Notes: generated from the letters alone by a model not told the origin. A stretch of DNA of 64,000 bases from Arhodomonas aquaeolei DSM 8974 (GCF_000374645.1 NZ_KB894813.1:54833-118832); one strand, 5' to 3'. Positions 33,580-42,760 are shown, counted from the stretch's first letter. Program-made: numbers and translations.

Positions 33580-35424
33580 TTACTCCTGTTCTCGGTCCAG
33601 GGGGCGAACGCTCTCGGTGACGACCTCGCCGTCGAACGCCTCCCGGATCGCGGTTACGTTGGGGTCCGTTTCGATGCTCTCCCGCGCGGCGACCTCGCGG
33701 GCCTGGCGTGCGCGCTGCGCGCCCTCCGCCGGCGTCTCGCCCTCGGCGCTGCCCTCGCGGATCTCCAGGCGCAGGCTCTCGCCGAAGTACTCGCCCAGCA
33801 CCCGCGCCAGGCGGGTGCGCATGGACTCATTGTTGAGGTGCTGGTGACCCTCTTCAATATACAGCCGGATGCAATCGCCCTCTCGTCCGCCCCAGCGGCA
33901 GTGCTGGGCGAGTGCACGTACCATGCCGCCGACACGGAGCCCCGCGACCACGGTGCTCCAGTCGACGTCGTCGCCGTAGCCCGCCGCCGGTCCCGGCGCT
34001 GACGCCGCTTCCGGCGCGGGCTCGGTAGCCGTAGCCTTCGCGGCCGGGGCCGGTGGTTCCACAGAGCTGGCGTGGGGTTCCGCGACTGTCGCACTCCCGG
34101 GCGACGCGGCCGCGGCCGGCCCCGCGCGCTCGCCGGCCGGTACGCTCGTCGGCGCCCCGGCGGACCGGGGGCGCCCTGACGGTGCCTCCGCGGCCGCCGG
34201 TGGGCCGGTCCTGCCCGTGGCAACGGCGCGCGGCGCCGCCGCCGGATCCGTTGCCCGGTGGGGATCGTTCCGGGGCTTAGCCGCCGGCGGCGACGCGGGC
34301 CGGCCACCGCCCTGCCCCGCCTCGCCGGCCGGCACGTCCGCCGGGCGGAAGGCGAGCATGCGCAGCATGGCCATCTCGAAGCCCGTGCGCGCCTCCGGCG
34401 CCCAGGGCAGGTCACGGCGGCCATGGAGCGCGATCTGGTAGAAGAGCTGCACGTCCTCCGGGCTCAGCCGCTCGGCGAGGCGGTGCAGGCGCTCGTCCTC
34501 CGGCGCCTCACTGCCCAGGGCGTCCGGGGCGAGCTGGATGACGCTCAGCCGGTGCAGCGCGGCGAGGACCTCGTTAATGCCCTCCGCGAAATCCGGGGCG
34601 CGTTCGGCCATCTCGGCGATGACCCCCATCACTGCGCCGGCATCCTCGTCCGCCACCGCCTCCAGCAGCGACAGCACGAACTCGCTGTCCAGACTGCCGA
34701 GCATGGCACGGACGTCGTCGTCCGTGACCTGGCCGCCGCCATACCCCAGCGCCTGGTCCAGCAGGCTCAGGCCGTCGCGCATGCTGCCGTCGGCGGCGCG
34801 GGCCAGGCGCATCACCGCACCGGACTCCGCGCCGATGCCCTCGCGCTCGAGGATGTCGTTCAGGTGCTCGGCGATGAGCGAGGCCGGCAGGTGCTTGAGA
34901 TTGAACTGCAGGCACCGGGAGAGAATGGTCACGGGCAGCTTCTGCGGGTCCGTGGTGGCCAGCAGGAACTTCACGTGGGGCGGCGGCTCCTCCAGCGTCT
35001 TGAGCAGCGCATTGAAGCTGTGCCGCGAGAACATGTGGACCTCGTCGACGAGGTAGATCTTGTAGCGCCCGCGCGTGGGGGTGTACTGGACGTTGTCCAG
35101 CAGCTCCCGGGTATCGTCGACGCCGGTGCGCGAGGCGGCATCCACCTCGATCAGGTCGACGAAGCGGCCCTCGTCGATCTCCCGGCAGGCCTCGCACTCG
35201 CCGCAGGGCTCGGTGGTAACGCCCTCGCGCTCGCAGTTCAGGCACTTGGCGAAGATGCGCGCGATCGTGGTCTTGCCCACGCCGCGAGTGCCGGTAAACA
35301 GGTACGCGTGATGGAGACGATCGTTCGCGATGGCGTTGGCGAGCGCCCGCCGCACGGGGGTCTGCCCGACCAACTCCGCGAAGGTGCGCGGACGCCATTT
35401 GCGTGCGAGAACCTGGTAGGCCAT
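33580..35424 (-). CDS. dnaX: DNA polymerase III subunit tau
   Basis: A 614-residue clamp-loader ATPase. Walker [12 protein letters not shown], zinc-binding Cys cluster ([20 protein letters not shown]), Walker [11 protein letters not shown] and SRC motif SRCLQF fill residues 1-240; a Pro/Ala/Gly-rich disordered linker spans about 365-485; the C-terminal tau domain follows. It loads the beta clamp and couples the polymerases to DnaB. No A-rich slippery heptamer for the gamma frameshift was found, so only tau may be made. It heads the dnaX-ybaB-recR operon; the Shine-Dalgarno site is weak. Confidence 0.95.
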   Translation of the reverse strand: MAYQVLARKWRPRTFAELVGQTPVRRALANAIANDRLHHAYLFTGTRGVGKTTIARIFAKCLNCEREGVTTEPCGECEACREIDEGRFVDLIEVDAASRTGVDDTRELLDNVQYTPTRGRYKIYLVDEVHMFSRHSFNALLKTLEEPPPHVKFLLATTDPQKLPVTILSRCLQFNLKHLPASLIAEHLNDILEREGIGAESGAVMRLARAADGSMRDGLSLLDQALGYGGGQVTDDDVRAMLGSLDSEFVLSLLEAVADEDAGAVMGVIAEMAERAPDFAEGINEVLAALHRLSVIQLAPDALGSEAPEDERLHRLAERLSPEDVQLFYQIALHGRRDLPWAPEARTGFEMAMLRMLAFRPADVPAGEAGQGGGRPASPPAAKPRNDPHRATDPAAAPRAVATGRTGPPAAAEAPSGRPRSAGAPTSVPAGERAGPAAAASPGSATVAEPHASSVEPPAPAAKATATEPAPEAASAPGPAAGYGDDVDWSTVVAGLRVGGMVRALAQHCRWGGREGDCIRLYIEEGHQHLNNESMRTRLARVLGEYFGESLRLEIREGSAEGETPAEGAQRARQAREVAARESIETDPNVTAIREAFDGEVVTESVRPLDREQE

Positions 35425-35514
35425 GGGATTCGCCGAAGCTGTCGAGACGGCGATTCTAGCACCGCCCGACGGCGGGGTTCACGCGCCGATGCGGGGAAAC
35501 CCGCCGGAGGGATT

Positions 35515-35628
35515 GGGTGGCGGCGACGCCAGCCGCACCCCGGCGCCCGAGTCCACTGCTACCGCTGCTCCCTTCCGGGCCTGACGGGGTTCGCAGTCTG
35601 TCGTCGCGGGGGGACCGACGCCACCACC
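35515..35628 (-). ncRNA. ffs: 4.5S signal recognition particle RNA
   Basis: Read on the minus strand, the conserved domain IV is present: GTCAGGCCCGGAAGGGAGCA with the GGAA tetraloop and the asymmetric loop that binds Ffh. The ends pair (GGTGGTGGCG against CGCCGCCACC with one wobble) into one long hairpin of about 114 nt, the E. coli size. Ends are estimated from pairing and could shift by about six bases. It lies just upstream of dnaX on the same strand, a common place in gammaproteobacteria. Confidence 0.88.
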
Positions 35629-35707
35629 ATTGTGACGCCGCCATCGTCATGACGGCGGCGAGAGACTACCAGCATTCCGGGGCTCAGACAATCGCCCCGA
35701 ACGCCGC

Positions 35708-36463
35708 TCAGCCGCAGAGGCGCTCGCCCTCGACACCGTCCGCCGCCGCGGCCAGTGCCTCGCCGTTCATCAGCTGCAGCCGCCGCCCCTCGAGCTGGAT
35801 CATGCCCGCGCGCTTGAACTGCGAGAGCGTGCGGCTCACCGTCTCGATCGTGAGGTCGAGATAGGCGGCGATCTCGCGACGGCCCATGCCCAGACGGATC
35901 CGATCCGCGGATAACGAACGCCGCTGCCGGCGCTCGGCGAGATCCAGCAGGAACGCGGCCACGCGCTGGCGGGCGGAGCCGCGGCACGCGCGCAGCAGCC
36001 GCTCACGCTCGACGGTGATCTCCTCGCGGAGCATCTGGTTGACCGCCTCGCGGACGTCGCCGTCCTCCTCCATGAGGCCCTCGATCCGCTGCCAGGGGAT
36101 ATGGCAGACGTGGGCCTGCTCCAGCGCCACGTAGCGCTCCTCCTCCTGGCCGGCCGGGGACCATTCCAGGCCCAGCGTCTCGCCGGGGAAGTAGAAGCCG
36201 GCGATGATCTCCTCGCCGTTGCGGCTGTAGCGGCAGCGCTTGAGCGCCCCTGAGCGGAGCACCGAGAGCCCCTTCAGGCGCGCACCGTCCACGGGCTGGC
36301 CGGCCCGCAACGGCTCATGACCGCGCCGGACGACCCCCTGGCGTTCGTGACGCTCGCCGCCCTCGAGCCGGCGCGCAAAACAGATCCGGTACAAACCGCA
36401 ACGCCGACAGGTAATGGCGTTGCCGCTGTCCCCTGTGGCGGAGTGCTGCTGTCCCTGTCGCAT
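35708..36463 (-). CDS. fnr: FNR/ANR-type oxygen-sensing regulator
   Basis: A 251-residue CRP/FNR-family protein. The N-terminal cysteines C19-x2-C22-x5-C28 and internal Cys120 match the four [4Fe-4S] ligands of E. coli FNR. The recognition helix reads LTIETVSR, with Glu207, Ser210 and Arg211 corresponding to the residues that read TTGAT half sites. It should activate anaerobic genes when oxygen is low. The start at 36463 follows GAAGGGATC. It lies beside ubiVU/ubiT, a likely target, and has a CRP-like site upstream. Confidence 0.93.
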   Translation of the reverse strand: MRQGQQHSATGDSGNAITCRRCGLYRICFARRLEGGERHERQGVVRRGHEPLRAGQPVDGARLKGLSVLRSGALKRCRYSRNGEEIIAGFYFPGETLGLEWSPAGQEEERYVALEQAHVCHIPWQRIEGLMEEDGDVREAVNQMLREEITVERERLLRACRGSARQRVAAFLLDLAERRQRRSLSADRIRLGMGRREIAAYLDLTIETVSRTLSQFKRAGMIQLEGRRLQLMNGEALAAAADGVEGERLCG

Positions 36464-36539
36464 GATCCCTTCACCCAATAGCCTGCATGATTCGACGAGG
36501 CGTTTCGGGCACCGCCGGCACCGCGGTGCAACACGCATG

Positions 36540-36555
36540 TGTGGAGAATATCACA
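36540..36555. promoter_or_regulatory. CRP-like site upstream of fnr
   Basis: TGTGG-AGAATA-TCACA matches the CRP/Vfr consensus TGTGA-N6-TCACA at 9 of 10 positions, about 77 bp upstream of the fnr start. No crp gene is in the window. Confidence 0.4.
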
Positions 36556-36584
36556 CAACGGTGGGCGCGCAGCAGCACCCCCGG

Positions 36585-37496
36585 TCAGGATTCAGCCGCC
36601 CCTTCCACCAGTCCGGCGGCGCCATGCCAGTAGCCGTTGCAACCGCCGACGCCGGTAAGTGGCGCGAGCTCCTCGGCCACTTTCTCCGGCGCGGCGCCGT
36701 TGCGCAGCGCATCGAAGCCCGCGACCACCTGTTCCATGTCGTGACTCTGGGGGACCAGCCGAAGCACGCCGGCGCCGGCGTTGCACAGCGCCGGATAGTC
36801 GGCGGCGAGGTTCTGCGTCATCGCCGACTGGGTCTGGATGCCGTTAAGGGTGAGGAACGGCTGGCCATCCTGGGTTCGCACCACCCGCCCGTCCGGGTCA
36901 TCGCCACAGGCGAAGCCGCAGTCGTCCCGGGAGCGGTTCTCGGCCCGCGCGGTGAAACAGCGCGCTGACCACGCCAGGGGCAGCCGTCCCCACGCCAGGA
37001 TCTCCGACTCCAGCGCCGGCACCGCCGAGGTCAGCGCCCCGGCGGTCTGCGCGCCGAGCTCCACGGGCAGCACCCAGCGCCTGGCGCCGGCGGCGCGCAT
37101 GCGCTCGAGCGCCGCGGCGTTGTAGAGGTTCAGGGTGGGGCCCGCCACGAATCCACGGCTCTCGCGCTCGAGTACGCCCACTGCGGCCATGTCGTTGGCC
37201 TCGACCGTGAACGGGCTGTCCCGGCAGAGGCTGCGCAGGCCGCCCAGCTCCGAGCCCGCCTCGATGAGCGTGAGCGTGGAGATCACCACCTCCTTGCCGG
37301 CAGCCGCGAGGGACTCGCCGATGGCGAAGTAGTCGGTGCTGCGCAGGCGGCGGCGCTTCGGGCAGACGGTCTCGCCGAGATAGACCACGTCCACGGGCCA
37401 GTCGCGGGCGGCCTCGTAGAAGGCCATCACCGCCTCACGGCTCCAGAAATACGGGATCGGAGCCAGGGACAGGCGCGGTGTGCCGGTTGCGTTCAT
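36585..37496 (-). CDS. ubiV: O2-independent ubiquinone hydroxylation protein UbiV
   Basis: A 303-residue U32-peptidase-family protein. The four iron-sulfur ligands are Cys45 (GETVCPKRRRL), Cys180, Cys193 and Cys197 (ARCFTARAENRSRDDCGFAC), matching E. coli UbiV. UbiU and UbiV form a heterodimer needed for hydroxylation of ubiquinone precursors without oxygen. The ATG at 37496 lies five bases after the ubiU stop. It ends about 120 bp before the fnr start. Confidence 0.93.
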   Translation of the reverse strand: MNATGTPRLSLAPIPYFWSREAVMAFYEAARDWPVDVVYLGETVCPKRRRLRSTDYFAIGESLAAAGKEVVISTLTLIEAGSELGGLRSLCRDSPFTVEANDMAAVGVLERESRGFVAGPTLNLYNAAALERMRAAGARRWVLPVELGAQTAGALTSAVPALESEILAWGRLPLAWSARCFTARAENRSRDDCGFACGDDPDGRVVRTQDGQPFLTLNGIQTQSAMTQNLAADYPALCNAGAGVLRLVPQSHDMEQVVAGFDALRNGAAPEKVAEELAPLTGVGGCNGYWHGAAGLVEGAAES

Positions 37497-37501
37497 CGTG
37501 C

Positions 37502-38497
37502 TCACCCCCACTGCCGGTGATAGGCGCCCAGGGTGACCTGCGCGCCCTCGGAGACACTGCGCAGGCGCTCCTGCCATTCCTTCCGGGGCGCACCGGTCCG
37601 CCCGGCCATGCAGGCATCGATGGCCTCGCGCAGGACCTCGGTGACCTGGCGGACATAGGCCGGGCTGCGCTGGCGGCCCTCGACCTTGATCGCGGCGACA
37701 CCAGCCTCCGCGAGCTCCGGGAGGATGTCCACCGTGCTCAGGCTGGTCGGCTCCTCCAGCACGTGCCACGGTGCCGCGCCGTCGAGCTGGAAACGCCCCT
37801 TGCAGATGGTTGGGTAACCGGCGCGCTCGCCGCTGCCGTAACGGTCCACCAGCACCCCGTTGACCCGCGCCTCCAGGCCGTCGCCGGTGACCTGCCAGCG
37901 CACGTGGGAGGCCGGCGAGCAGGCGCCGTAGGTGTTGGGCGAACGCCCGGTGGCGTAGCTGGAGAGCAGGCAGCGCCCCTCGACCATGATGCACAGGCTG
38001 CCGAAGCCGAAGACCTCCACGGGCACCGGCGACTCCGCGGCCACCTGGGCGACCTGGCGCACGGACAGTACCCGCGGCAGCACCGCGCGGCGGATATTGA
38101 AGTGGCGGTGGTAGAAGGCCAACGCCTCCGCGTTGGTCGCCGACGCCTGCACCGACAGATGCAGCGGCAGCGCCGGGTGGCGCCGGCTGGCATAGTCGAG
38201 CACCCCGACGTCGGCTGCGATGAGCGCATCGACGCCGAGCTCCGCGGCACGATCCACGGCCGCCTCCCACGCGGACCAGCTGCCCGGCTGCGGATAGGTG
38301 TTCACGGCGAGGAACACGCGGCAGCCGCGGGCGTGGGCCTCGGCGATGCCGCGCTCCAGGTCGTTCTGGGTGAAGTTCAGGCCCGCGAAGTGCCGGGCGT
38401 TGGTGGCGTCGCGAAAGCCGGTATACACGGCGTCCGCACCGGCCGCCACGGCGTTGCGCAGCGCGGGGAGGCTTCCGGCGGGGCAGACGAGCTCCAT
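37502..38497 (-). CDS. ubiU: O2-independent ubiquinone hydroxylation protein UbiU
   Basis: A 331-residue U32-family protein starting MELVCPAGSLPAL, as in E. coli YhbU. Cys169, Cys176, Cys193 and Cys232 fall at exactly the E. coli [4Fe-4S] ligand positions. The partner is UbiV. GAGGAG precedes the ATG. It is divergent from ubiT with 144 bp between starts; the gap holds an FNR-like site and a palindrome related to the TetR operator. Confidence 0.95.
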   Translation of the reverse strand: MELVCPAGSLPALRNAVAAGADAVYTGFRDATNARHFAGLNFTQNDLERGIAEAHARGCRVFLAVNTYPQPGSWSAWEAAVDRAAELGVDALIAADVGVLDYASRRHPALPLHLSVQASATNAEALAFYHRHFNIRRAVLPRVLSVRQVAQVAAESPVPVEVFGFGSLCIMVEGRCLLSSYATGRSPNTYGACSPASHVRWQVTGDGLEARVNGVLVDRYGSGERAGYPTICKGRFQLDGAAPWHVLEEPTSLSTVDILPELAEAGVAAIKVEGRQRSPAYVRQVTEVLREAIDACMAGRTGAPRKEWQERLRSVSEGAQVTLGAYHRQWG

Positions 38498-38531
38498 CGT
38501 GGCTCCTCAATGATCGGCGGGTTGGCAATCG

Positions 38532-38549
38532 CCACACGCTAGCGTATCG
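38532..38549. promoter_or_regulatory. palindromic element related to the fad TetR operator
   Basis: CCACACGCTAGCGTATCG matches the perfect operator at 24132-24149 in 16 of 18 positions; its inner ten bases ACGCTAGCGT are fully palindromic. It lies 35 bp upstream of ubiU, probably over its promoter. Confidence 0.4.
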
Positions 38550-38563
38550 CCGCCGCCATGCCT

Positions 38564-38605
38564 TTGAGCCAGCGCAAACCCGTCGTGGCCACACGGTGCT
38601 ATGTT
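38564..38605 (+). promoter_or_regulatory. ubiT promoter with FNR-like box
   Basis: TTGAG-CCAG-CGCAA (38564-38577) resembles TTGAT-N4-ATCAA. An extended -10, TGCTATGTT, spans 38597-38605. With a start site near 38612 the box is centred at -41.5, the standard class II FNR position. The site could also serve ubiU. Confidence 0.5.
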
Positions 38606-38641
38606 GAAGCGCTTTGTCGCTACCCCACAGCGGAGTCACGC

Positions 38642-39079
38642 ATGCGGTTGCACGCCCTCCTGCCCAACGCCGCGCGGATACTCACCCGGACGGTGCCGAC
38701 CAGCCTGCAGCGCGCGATCATCGAGGACGCGCTCAATCATGCCCTGGCGGAGGCGATCGCGGACGCGCGTTTCGACTTCATGGAGGCCCGGGTGCTCGCC
38801 GTCGCCGCCGACGACGCCGGCGTGATCTGGCCGATGACGCTGATTGCCGGCCGGCTGCTGGTCCTGCCGCCGCAAACCCCGGCGGAGACGACCATCCACG
38901 GACCGTTGTCGGTGTTCGTCGCCCTCGTGCGCGGGCAACTGGACCCGGATACCGCGTTCTTCCAGCGCGAGCTGATCGTCGAGGGCGATACCGAGCTGGG
39001 GCTCGCCGCCAAGAACACCCTCGACGCGCTCGATCCGGAGACCCTGCCGGCACCGGTTCGCCGGCTGCTGGTGCCCTGA
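38642..39079 (+). CDS. ubiT: ubiquinone accessory lipid carrier UbiT (SCP2 domain)
   Basis: A 145-residue SCP2-like protein; DPDTAFFQRELIVEGDTELGLAAKNTLDAL matches UbiT closely (quoted here as the FFQR..EGDTELGL block). E. coli UbiT binds hydrophobic ubiquinone precursors in anaerobic synthesis with UbiUV. The ATG at 38642 has GGAG upstream; the frame is open 28 codons earlier from 38558, but that would place the start over the FNR-like box. Confidence 0.92.
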   Translation: MRLHALLPNAARILTRTVPTSLQRAIIEDALNHALAEAIADARFDFMEARVLAVAADDAGVIWPMTLIAGRLLVLPPQTPAETTIHGPLSVFVALVRGQLDPDTAFFQRELIVEGDTELGLAAKNTLDALDPETLPAPVRRLLVP

Positions 39080-39189
39080 ATCACGACTCACCGTCCCACC
39101 CAAAGCACGGGACGACGGCGCCAGCCGCGGTGGTGCCCTGCGTCGTGCCGTGGCATTCGCCCACCACCGCCCCGGACCGGGCCGCGGTG

Positions 39190-39405
39190 TCAGCGCTTGC
39201 CATGCCCCGGTGAATGCCCCGCTCCGCTCTCCTCTCCCAGTACCTGCTCGCGCCAGTCCGGCCCCAGGCGCGTCTCGATGTAGTCACGGATGAACTGACG
39301 CACCATCTGCGAGGGGGTCACGTCCGCTTCCGCACACAGCCGCTCGAAAACGGCCTTCTTCTTCGGATCGATCAGCAGCGTCAGCCGCGCCGTACGGTTC
39401 TCCAC
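39190..39405 (-). CDS. ribbon-helix-helix (CopG-type) regulator
   Basis: A 71-residue protein: beta-strand RTARLTLLID, then helices KKKAVFERLCAEADVTPSQMVRQFIRDYIETRL (in two parts), the arrangement of CopG/Arc ribbon-helix-helix DNA-binding dimers. The start is GTG at 39405, with GGAG seven bases upstream. It is divergent from the SulP gene over an AT-rich, palindrome-bearing promoter region, so it is the likely regulator of the sulfur cluster. There is no toxin gene next to it, so an antitoxin role is unlikely. Confidence 0.82.
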   Translation of the reverse strand: MENRTARLTLLIDPKKKAVFERLCAEADVTPSQMVRQFIRDYIETRLGPDWREQVLGEESGAGHSPGHGKR

Positions 39406-39425
39406 GGTCCATCTCCAGATCTATT

Positions 39426-39444
39426 ATGTTAACCATATTAACAT
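39426..39444. promoter_or_regulatory. ATGTTAA-N5-TTAACAT inverted repeat
   Basis: A perfect 7-bp inverted repeat 21 bp upstream of the regulator start. A third TTAACAT half lies at 39482-39488. Short AT-rich boxes suit a ribbon-helix-helix repressor acting on its own promoter. Confidence 0.5.
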
Positions 39445-39471
39445 TGATTGTTATATATAAGCACATAAAAT
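39444..39471 (+). promoter_or_regulatory. SulP-operon promoter with TTATATATAA in the spacer
   Basis: TTGATT (39444-39449), 16 bp, TAAAAT (39466-39471). The palindrome TTATATATAA (39451-39460) lies exactly between the hexamers, a typical repressor position. The region is far more AT-rich than the surroundings. Confidence 0.6.
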
Positions 39472-39504
39472 AGAAATACGTTTAACATCCCGGACCACCA
39501 CCCG

Positions 39505-41259
39505 ATGCCCCACCGCGCCCATCTGACCCGCGTCTCCATTGCGAGCGCGTTCCGACAGGCCTGCCTGCGCGAGCGCTACACCCTGACCCGCCTGCGCGCC
39601 GACGCCCTCGCCGGCGTGAGCGTGGGCATCATCGCCATCCCGCTGTCCATGGCGCTCGCCATCGCCAGCGGCGTACCGCCGCAGCACGGGCTCTACACTG
39701 CGATCGTCGCGGGCGTCGTCATCGCCCTCACCGGCGGTTCGCGCTACAGCGTCTCCGGCCCCACCGCCGCCTTCGTAGTTATCCTCTACCCGATCTCGCA
39801 GACGTACGGGCTGGCCGGCCTGCTCACCGCCTCGCTGATGGCGGCGGTGATCCTCGTCGCCATGGGGCTGGCGCGGCTGGGCCGGCTGATCGAGTACATC
39901 CCGCCCCCGGTCACGCTGGGCTTCACCGCGGGCATCGCCGTGGTGATCGCCACGCTGCAGATCCCGGACTTCTTCGGCCTGGAGACCGGCGCGCTGCCGG
40001 AGTTCTACCCGGAGAAGCTCACCCACCTCGCCGCGGCACTACCGGGGCTGGACCCGGCAACCACCACCGTGAGCGCGGTGACCCTCGCGGTGCTCGTGAT
40101 CTGGCCGCGGCTGCGCCTGCCGGTGCCCGGACACCTGCCCGCGGTGCTCGCCGGCGTCGCCGTCGCCGCGCTGTTCGCTGCCGGCGGCGATCCGGTGGAG
40201 ACCATCGGCTCGCGCTTCACCTTCACCCATGCCGACGGCACCCTCGGCATGGGCATCCCCGCGGTGCTGCCGGAGTTCACCTGGCCCTGGAACCAGCCGG
40301 GCCCCGGCGGCGAGCCCGTCGCGTGGACGCTGGAGCGCGTGCGCGCGCTCCTGCCCGCGGCGTTCTCCATCGCCGCGCTGGGCGCCATCGAGTCACTGCT
40401 CTGCGCGGTGGTCCTCGACGGCATGACCGGCCGGCGGCACAGCGCCAACGGCGAGCTGCTCGGCCAGGGCCTGGGCAACCTGGTGGCGCCGCTGTTCGGG
40501 GGCATCACCGCGACCGCGGCGATCGCGCGCTCCAGCGCCAATTACCGCGCCGGGGCGGAGAGTCCCGTCGCCAGCGTGATCCATGCGCTGGTGGTCCTAG
40601 CTGCCCTGGTGGTCCTGGCGCCGTGGCTGGCCTATCTGCCCATGGCCTCCATGGCGGCGCTGCTGATGATGGTCGCCTGGCAGATGAGCGAGGCACACAA
40701 GGTGGTGCGGCTCGTCCGCCGCGCCCCCGGCGGGGACATCGCGGTGCTCGCCACCTGCCTCGGGCTGACGGTGGTCTTCGACATGGTCATCGCCATCGGT
40801 GTCGGCGTGGTCCTCGCCGCGCTGCTGTTCATGCGCGACGTCGCGACCATGACCCGCGTCACCGACATCACGTCGTCGTCGCGCTTACGCTCACATGCCG
40901 TCCCGGCCGGCTGGGCGGTGTTCAAGGTCACCGGCGCGCTGTTCTTCGCCGCCGCGGAACGGGTGTTCGCCGAGCTGGAGGCGGAGGCGGCGGGGCGGGA
41001 CGGGGTGATCGTCTACATGGACGGCGTGCCGGTGCTCGACGCCGGCGGGGTCAGCGCGCTCGAGCGTTTCGTCGAGCGCATGTCGGAGGCCGGTACCCGT
41101 GTGATCGTCGCCGACCTGCAGTTCCAGCCGCTGCGCACCCTGGCCCGCGCCCGGATCCGGCCGGTGCCGGACCGCCTGGTCTTCACACCCACCCTCGACG
41201 AGGCCGTCCGCCAGGGCCGCGACATGAGCGCTCCCGGCGGGAGCGCCGCGGTACTGTGA
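39505..41259 (+). CDS. dauA: SulP-family anion transporter (DauA-like)
   Basis: A 584-residue protein: about 12-14 transmembrane segments, then a cytoplasmic STAS domain (residues about 465-560, [20 protein letters not shown]). It is close to E. coli DauA/YchM ([55 protein letters not shown]). DauA carries C4-dicarboxylates, while most SulP proteins carry sulfate or bicarbonate; in this sulfur cluster a sulfur oxyanion is a reasonable alternative substrate. It heads a plus-strand set with the next three genes. Confidence 0.9.
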   Translation: MPHRAHLTRVSIASAFRQACLRERYTLTRLRADALAGVSVGIIAIPLSMALAIASGVPPQHGLYTAIVAGVVIALTGGSRYSVSGPTAAFVVILYPISQTYGLAGLLTASLMAAVILVAMGLARLGRLIEYIPPPVTLGFTAGIAVVIATLQIPDFFGLETGALPEFYPEKLTHLAAALPGLDPATTTVSAVTLAVLVIWPRLRLPVPGHLPAVLAGVAVAALFAAGGDPVETIGSRFTFTHADGTLGMGIPAVLPEFTWPWNQPGPGGEPVAWTLERVRALLPAAFSIAALGAIESLLCAVVLDGMTGRRHSANGELLGQGLGNLVAPLFGGITATAAIARSSANYRAGAESPVASVIHALVVLAALVVLAPWLAYLPMASMAALLMMVAWQMSEAHKVVRLVRRAPGGDIAVLATCLGLTVVFDMVIAIGVGVVLAALLFMRDVATMTRVTDITSSSRLRSHAVPAGWAVFKVTGALFFAAAERVFAELEAEAAGRDGVIVYMDGVPVLDAGGVSALERFVERMSEAGTRVIVADLQFQPLRTLARARIRPVPDRLVFTPTLDEAVRQGRDMSAPGGSAAVL

Positions 41260-41356
41260 CATAGTCACTGACCGCGGCACGCCGCGCGCCGGAGACTCTC
41301 CGCCAGGCCCCGGGGAATCGCCCCGGGGCACGGCAACCGGTAAACGGGAGGTCCCC

Positions 41357-41791
41357 ATGCGCGCACCCCTCAAGCCCCTGCTCGTCTTCATCGCCCTGCT
41401 CGTCACCGCCGGCGTCGCCGACGCGGCGGAACGGCGGCTGCTCACCGTCATCACCGCGGACAGCCCCCAGACGCAGGCCATGGCGCTGATCCTCACCCGC
41501 CAGTGGGTCCGCGACGGCGGCGACGCCCGGATCCTGCTGTGCGACGCCGCCGGCGGCATGGCGGTGTCCGCCTCCGACGAGGGCGGCGAAACCGTCCAGC
41601 CACCGGACATGGCGCCCCGGCAGATGCTCGGCGGGCTCGTCGACGCCGGTGTGCGGGTGGACGTCTGCGCCATCTACCTGCCCACGGAGGGCCTCTCCGA
41701 CCGGGACCTGCGCCCCGGCGTCGGCGCTGCCACGCCGTCGGATATCGGTGCAGTGATGGCCGACCCGGCCACCCGGCTGTTCACGTTCTGA
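41357..41791 (+). CDS. exported DsrE-like protein
   Basis: A 144-residue protein with a signal peptide (LKPLLVFIALLVTAGVADAAE). The mature part has the DsrE/F fold pattern: LLTVITADSPQTQAMALILT, ILLCDAAGG (Cys62) and VDVCAIYL (Cys104), the latter at the position of the persulfide-carrying Cys in DsrE-like proteins. It may carry sulfane sulfur in the periplasm. GGGAGG precedes the ATG, and the tandem rhodanese starts 30 bp later. Confidence 0.8.
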   Translation: MRAPLKPLLVFIALLVTAGVADAAERRLLTVITADSPQTQAMALILTRQWVRDGGDARILLCDAAGGMAVSASDEGGETVQPPDMAPRQMLGGLVDAGVRVDVCAIYLPTEGLSDRDLRPGVGAATPSDIGAVMADPATRLFTF

Positions 41792-41821
41792 ACCGGCGAA
41801 CGCGCCCCTGGAGGTGACACC

Positions 41822-42760
41822 ATGAACGACGTCCGACTGCTGCGCACGCTGCGCAACGCCGCCGCGGCTGCGCTGATGCTGCTGCCGACGGCCCTGCTCG
41901 CGGCCACCGCTCCGCTGGTCTCCGCCGACTGGCTGGGGGCGCACCGCGAAGAGGTGACCGTGATCGAGACCGCCAAGGACCCGGCGCTCTTCGACGGGGT
42001 CGGCCACATCGCCGGCGCCGTGTTCGTGCCCTACGGCGACATCGCCGTGGAGCGCGAGACCGACGACGGCCCGGTGGACTACCTCGTCCCCGACGCCGGC
42101 ACCTTCACCGCACTGATGCGCGACGCCGGCGTCGACGCCGGCGGGACCGTCGTGATCGCCCCCGCCGGCACCCGGGTCGCCGGGGACATGACCGTCGCCG
42201 CACGGCTGTACTGGGCCCTGCGCTACTACGGTCACGACGACGTCGCGGTGCTGGACGGCGGTGCCGCGGCCTGGGCCGCCGCCGGCGGCGGGACCGCCGA
42301 CTCCCCGGCCGGCCTGCCGGGAGACGGCGACTTCGCGGCCCGTCTGGCCCGTCCCGGCATCCGGGTCTCCACCGCGGACGTGGCCGACGTCCTGGAGAAC
42401 GGCGGCGCCACCCTGGTGGACAATCGTCCGCTGACGCAGTACACCGGCCTCGCCGGCAAGGACTACGTCGACGGCCTCGGCCATCTGCCCGGTGCCCGTC
42501 CGGTACCGTTCGACCTGTTTTCCGTCAGCCGCGACGGCATCCACTACTGGCGCGACGGCGAGGCGGTGCGCCGGATCCTCGCGGCGATGGACGTGGGCGA
42601 GGATCAGCCGGTGATCGCCTACTGCAACTCCGGCCACGTCTCGTCCATGGCCTGGTTCGCGATCAGTGAGATCGGCGGCCGGGACGACACCGCGCTCTAC
42701 GACGGCTCGCTCCACGCCTGGACCCGTTCGGCGGACCGGCGGGCCATGCTCCGGCCCTGA
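41822..42760 (+). CDS. exported tandem-rhodanese sulfurtransferase
   Basis: A 312-residue protein with a signal peptide (residues 1-28). There are two rhodanese domains: the N-terminal one reads IAPAGTRVAG where the active loop should be and lacks the catalytic Cys; the C-terminal one has AYCNSGHVSS with Cys268. This is the usual inactive/active arrangement. It transfers sulfane sulfur (thiosulfate or persulfide) in the periplasm. GGAGGTG precedes the ATG. The neighbouring DsrE-like protein is a possible acceptor. Confidence 0.88.
   Translation: MNDVRLLRTLRNAAAAALMLLPTALLAATAPLVSADWLGAHREEVTVIETAKDPALFDGVGHIAGAVFVPYGDIAVERETDDGPVDYLVPDAGTFTALMRDAGVDAGGTVVIAPAGTRVAGDMTVAARLYWALRYYGHDDVAVLDGGAAAWAAAGGGTADSPAGLPGDGDFAARLARPGIRVSTADVADVLENGGATLVDNRPLTQYTGLAGKDYVDGLGHLPGARPVPFDLFSVSRDGIHYWRDGEAVRRILAAMDVGEDQPVIAYCNSGHVSSMAWFAISEIGGRDDTALYDGSLHAWTRSADRRAMLRP

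Noticed and set aside
33580..35424. Programmed frameshift in dnaX for the gamma subunit
   Set aside because: No A6-G-like slippery heptamer was found in the frame.
39190..39405. Ribbon-helix-helix protein as antitoxin
   Set aside because: No toxin-like ORF lies next to it; the convergent neighbour is ubiT and the divergent one a transporter.
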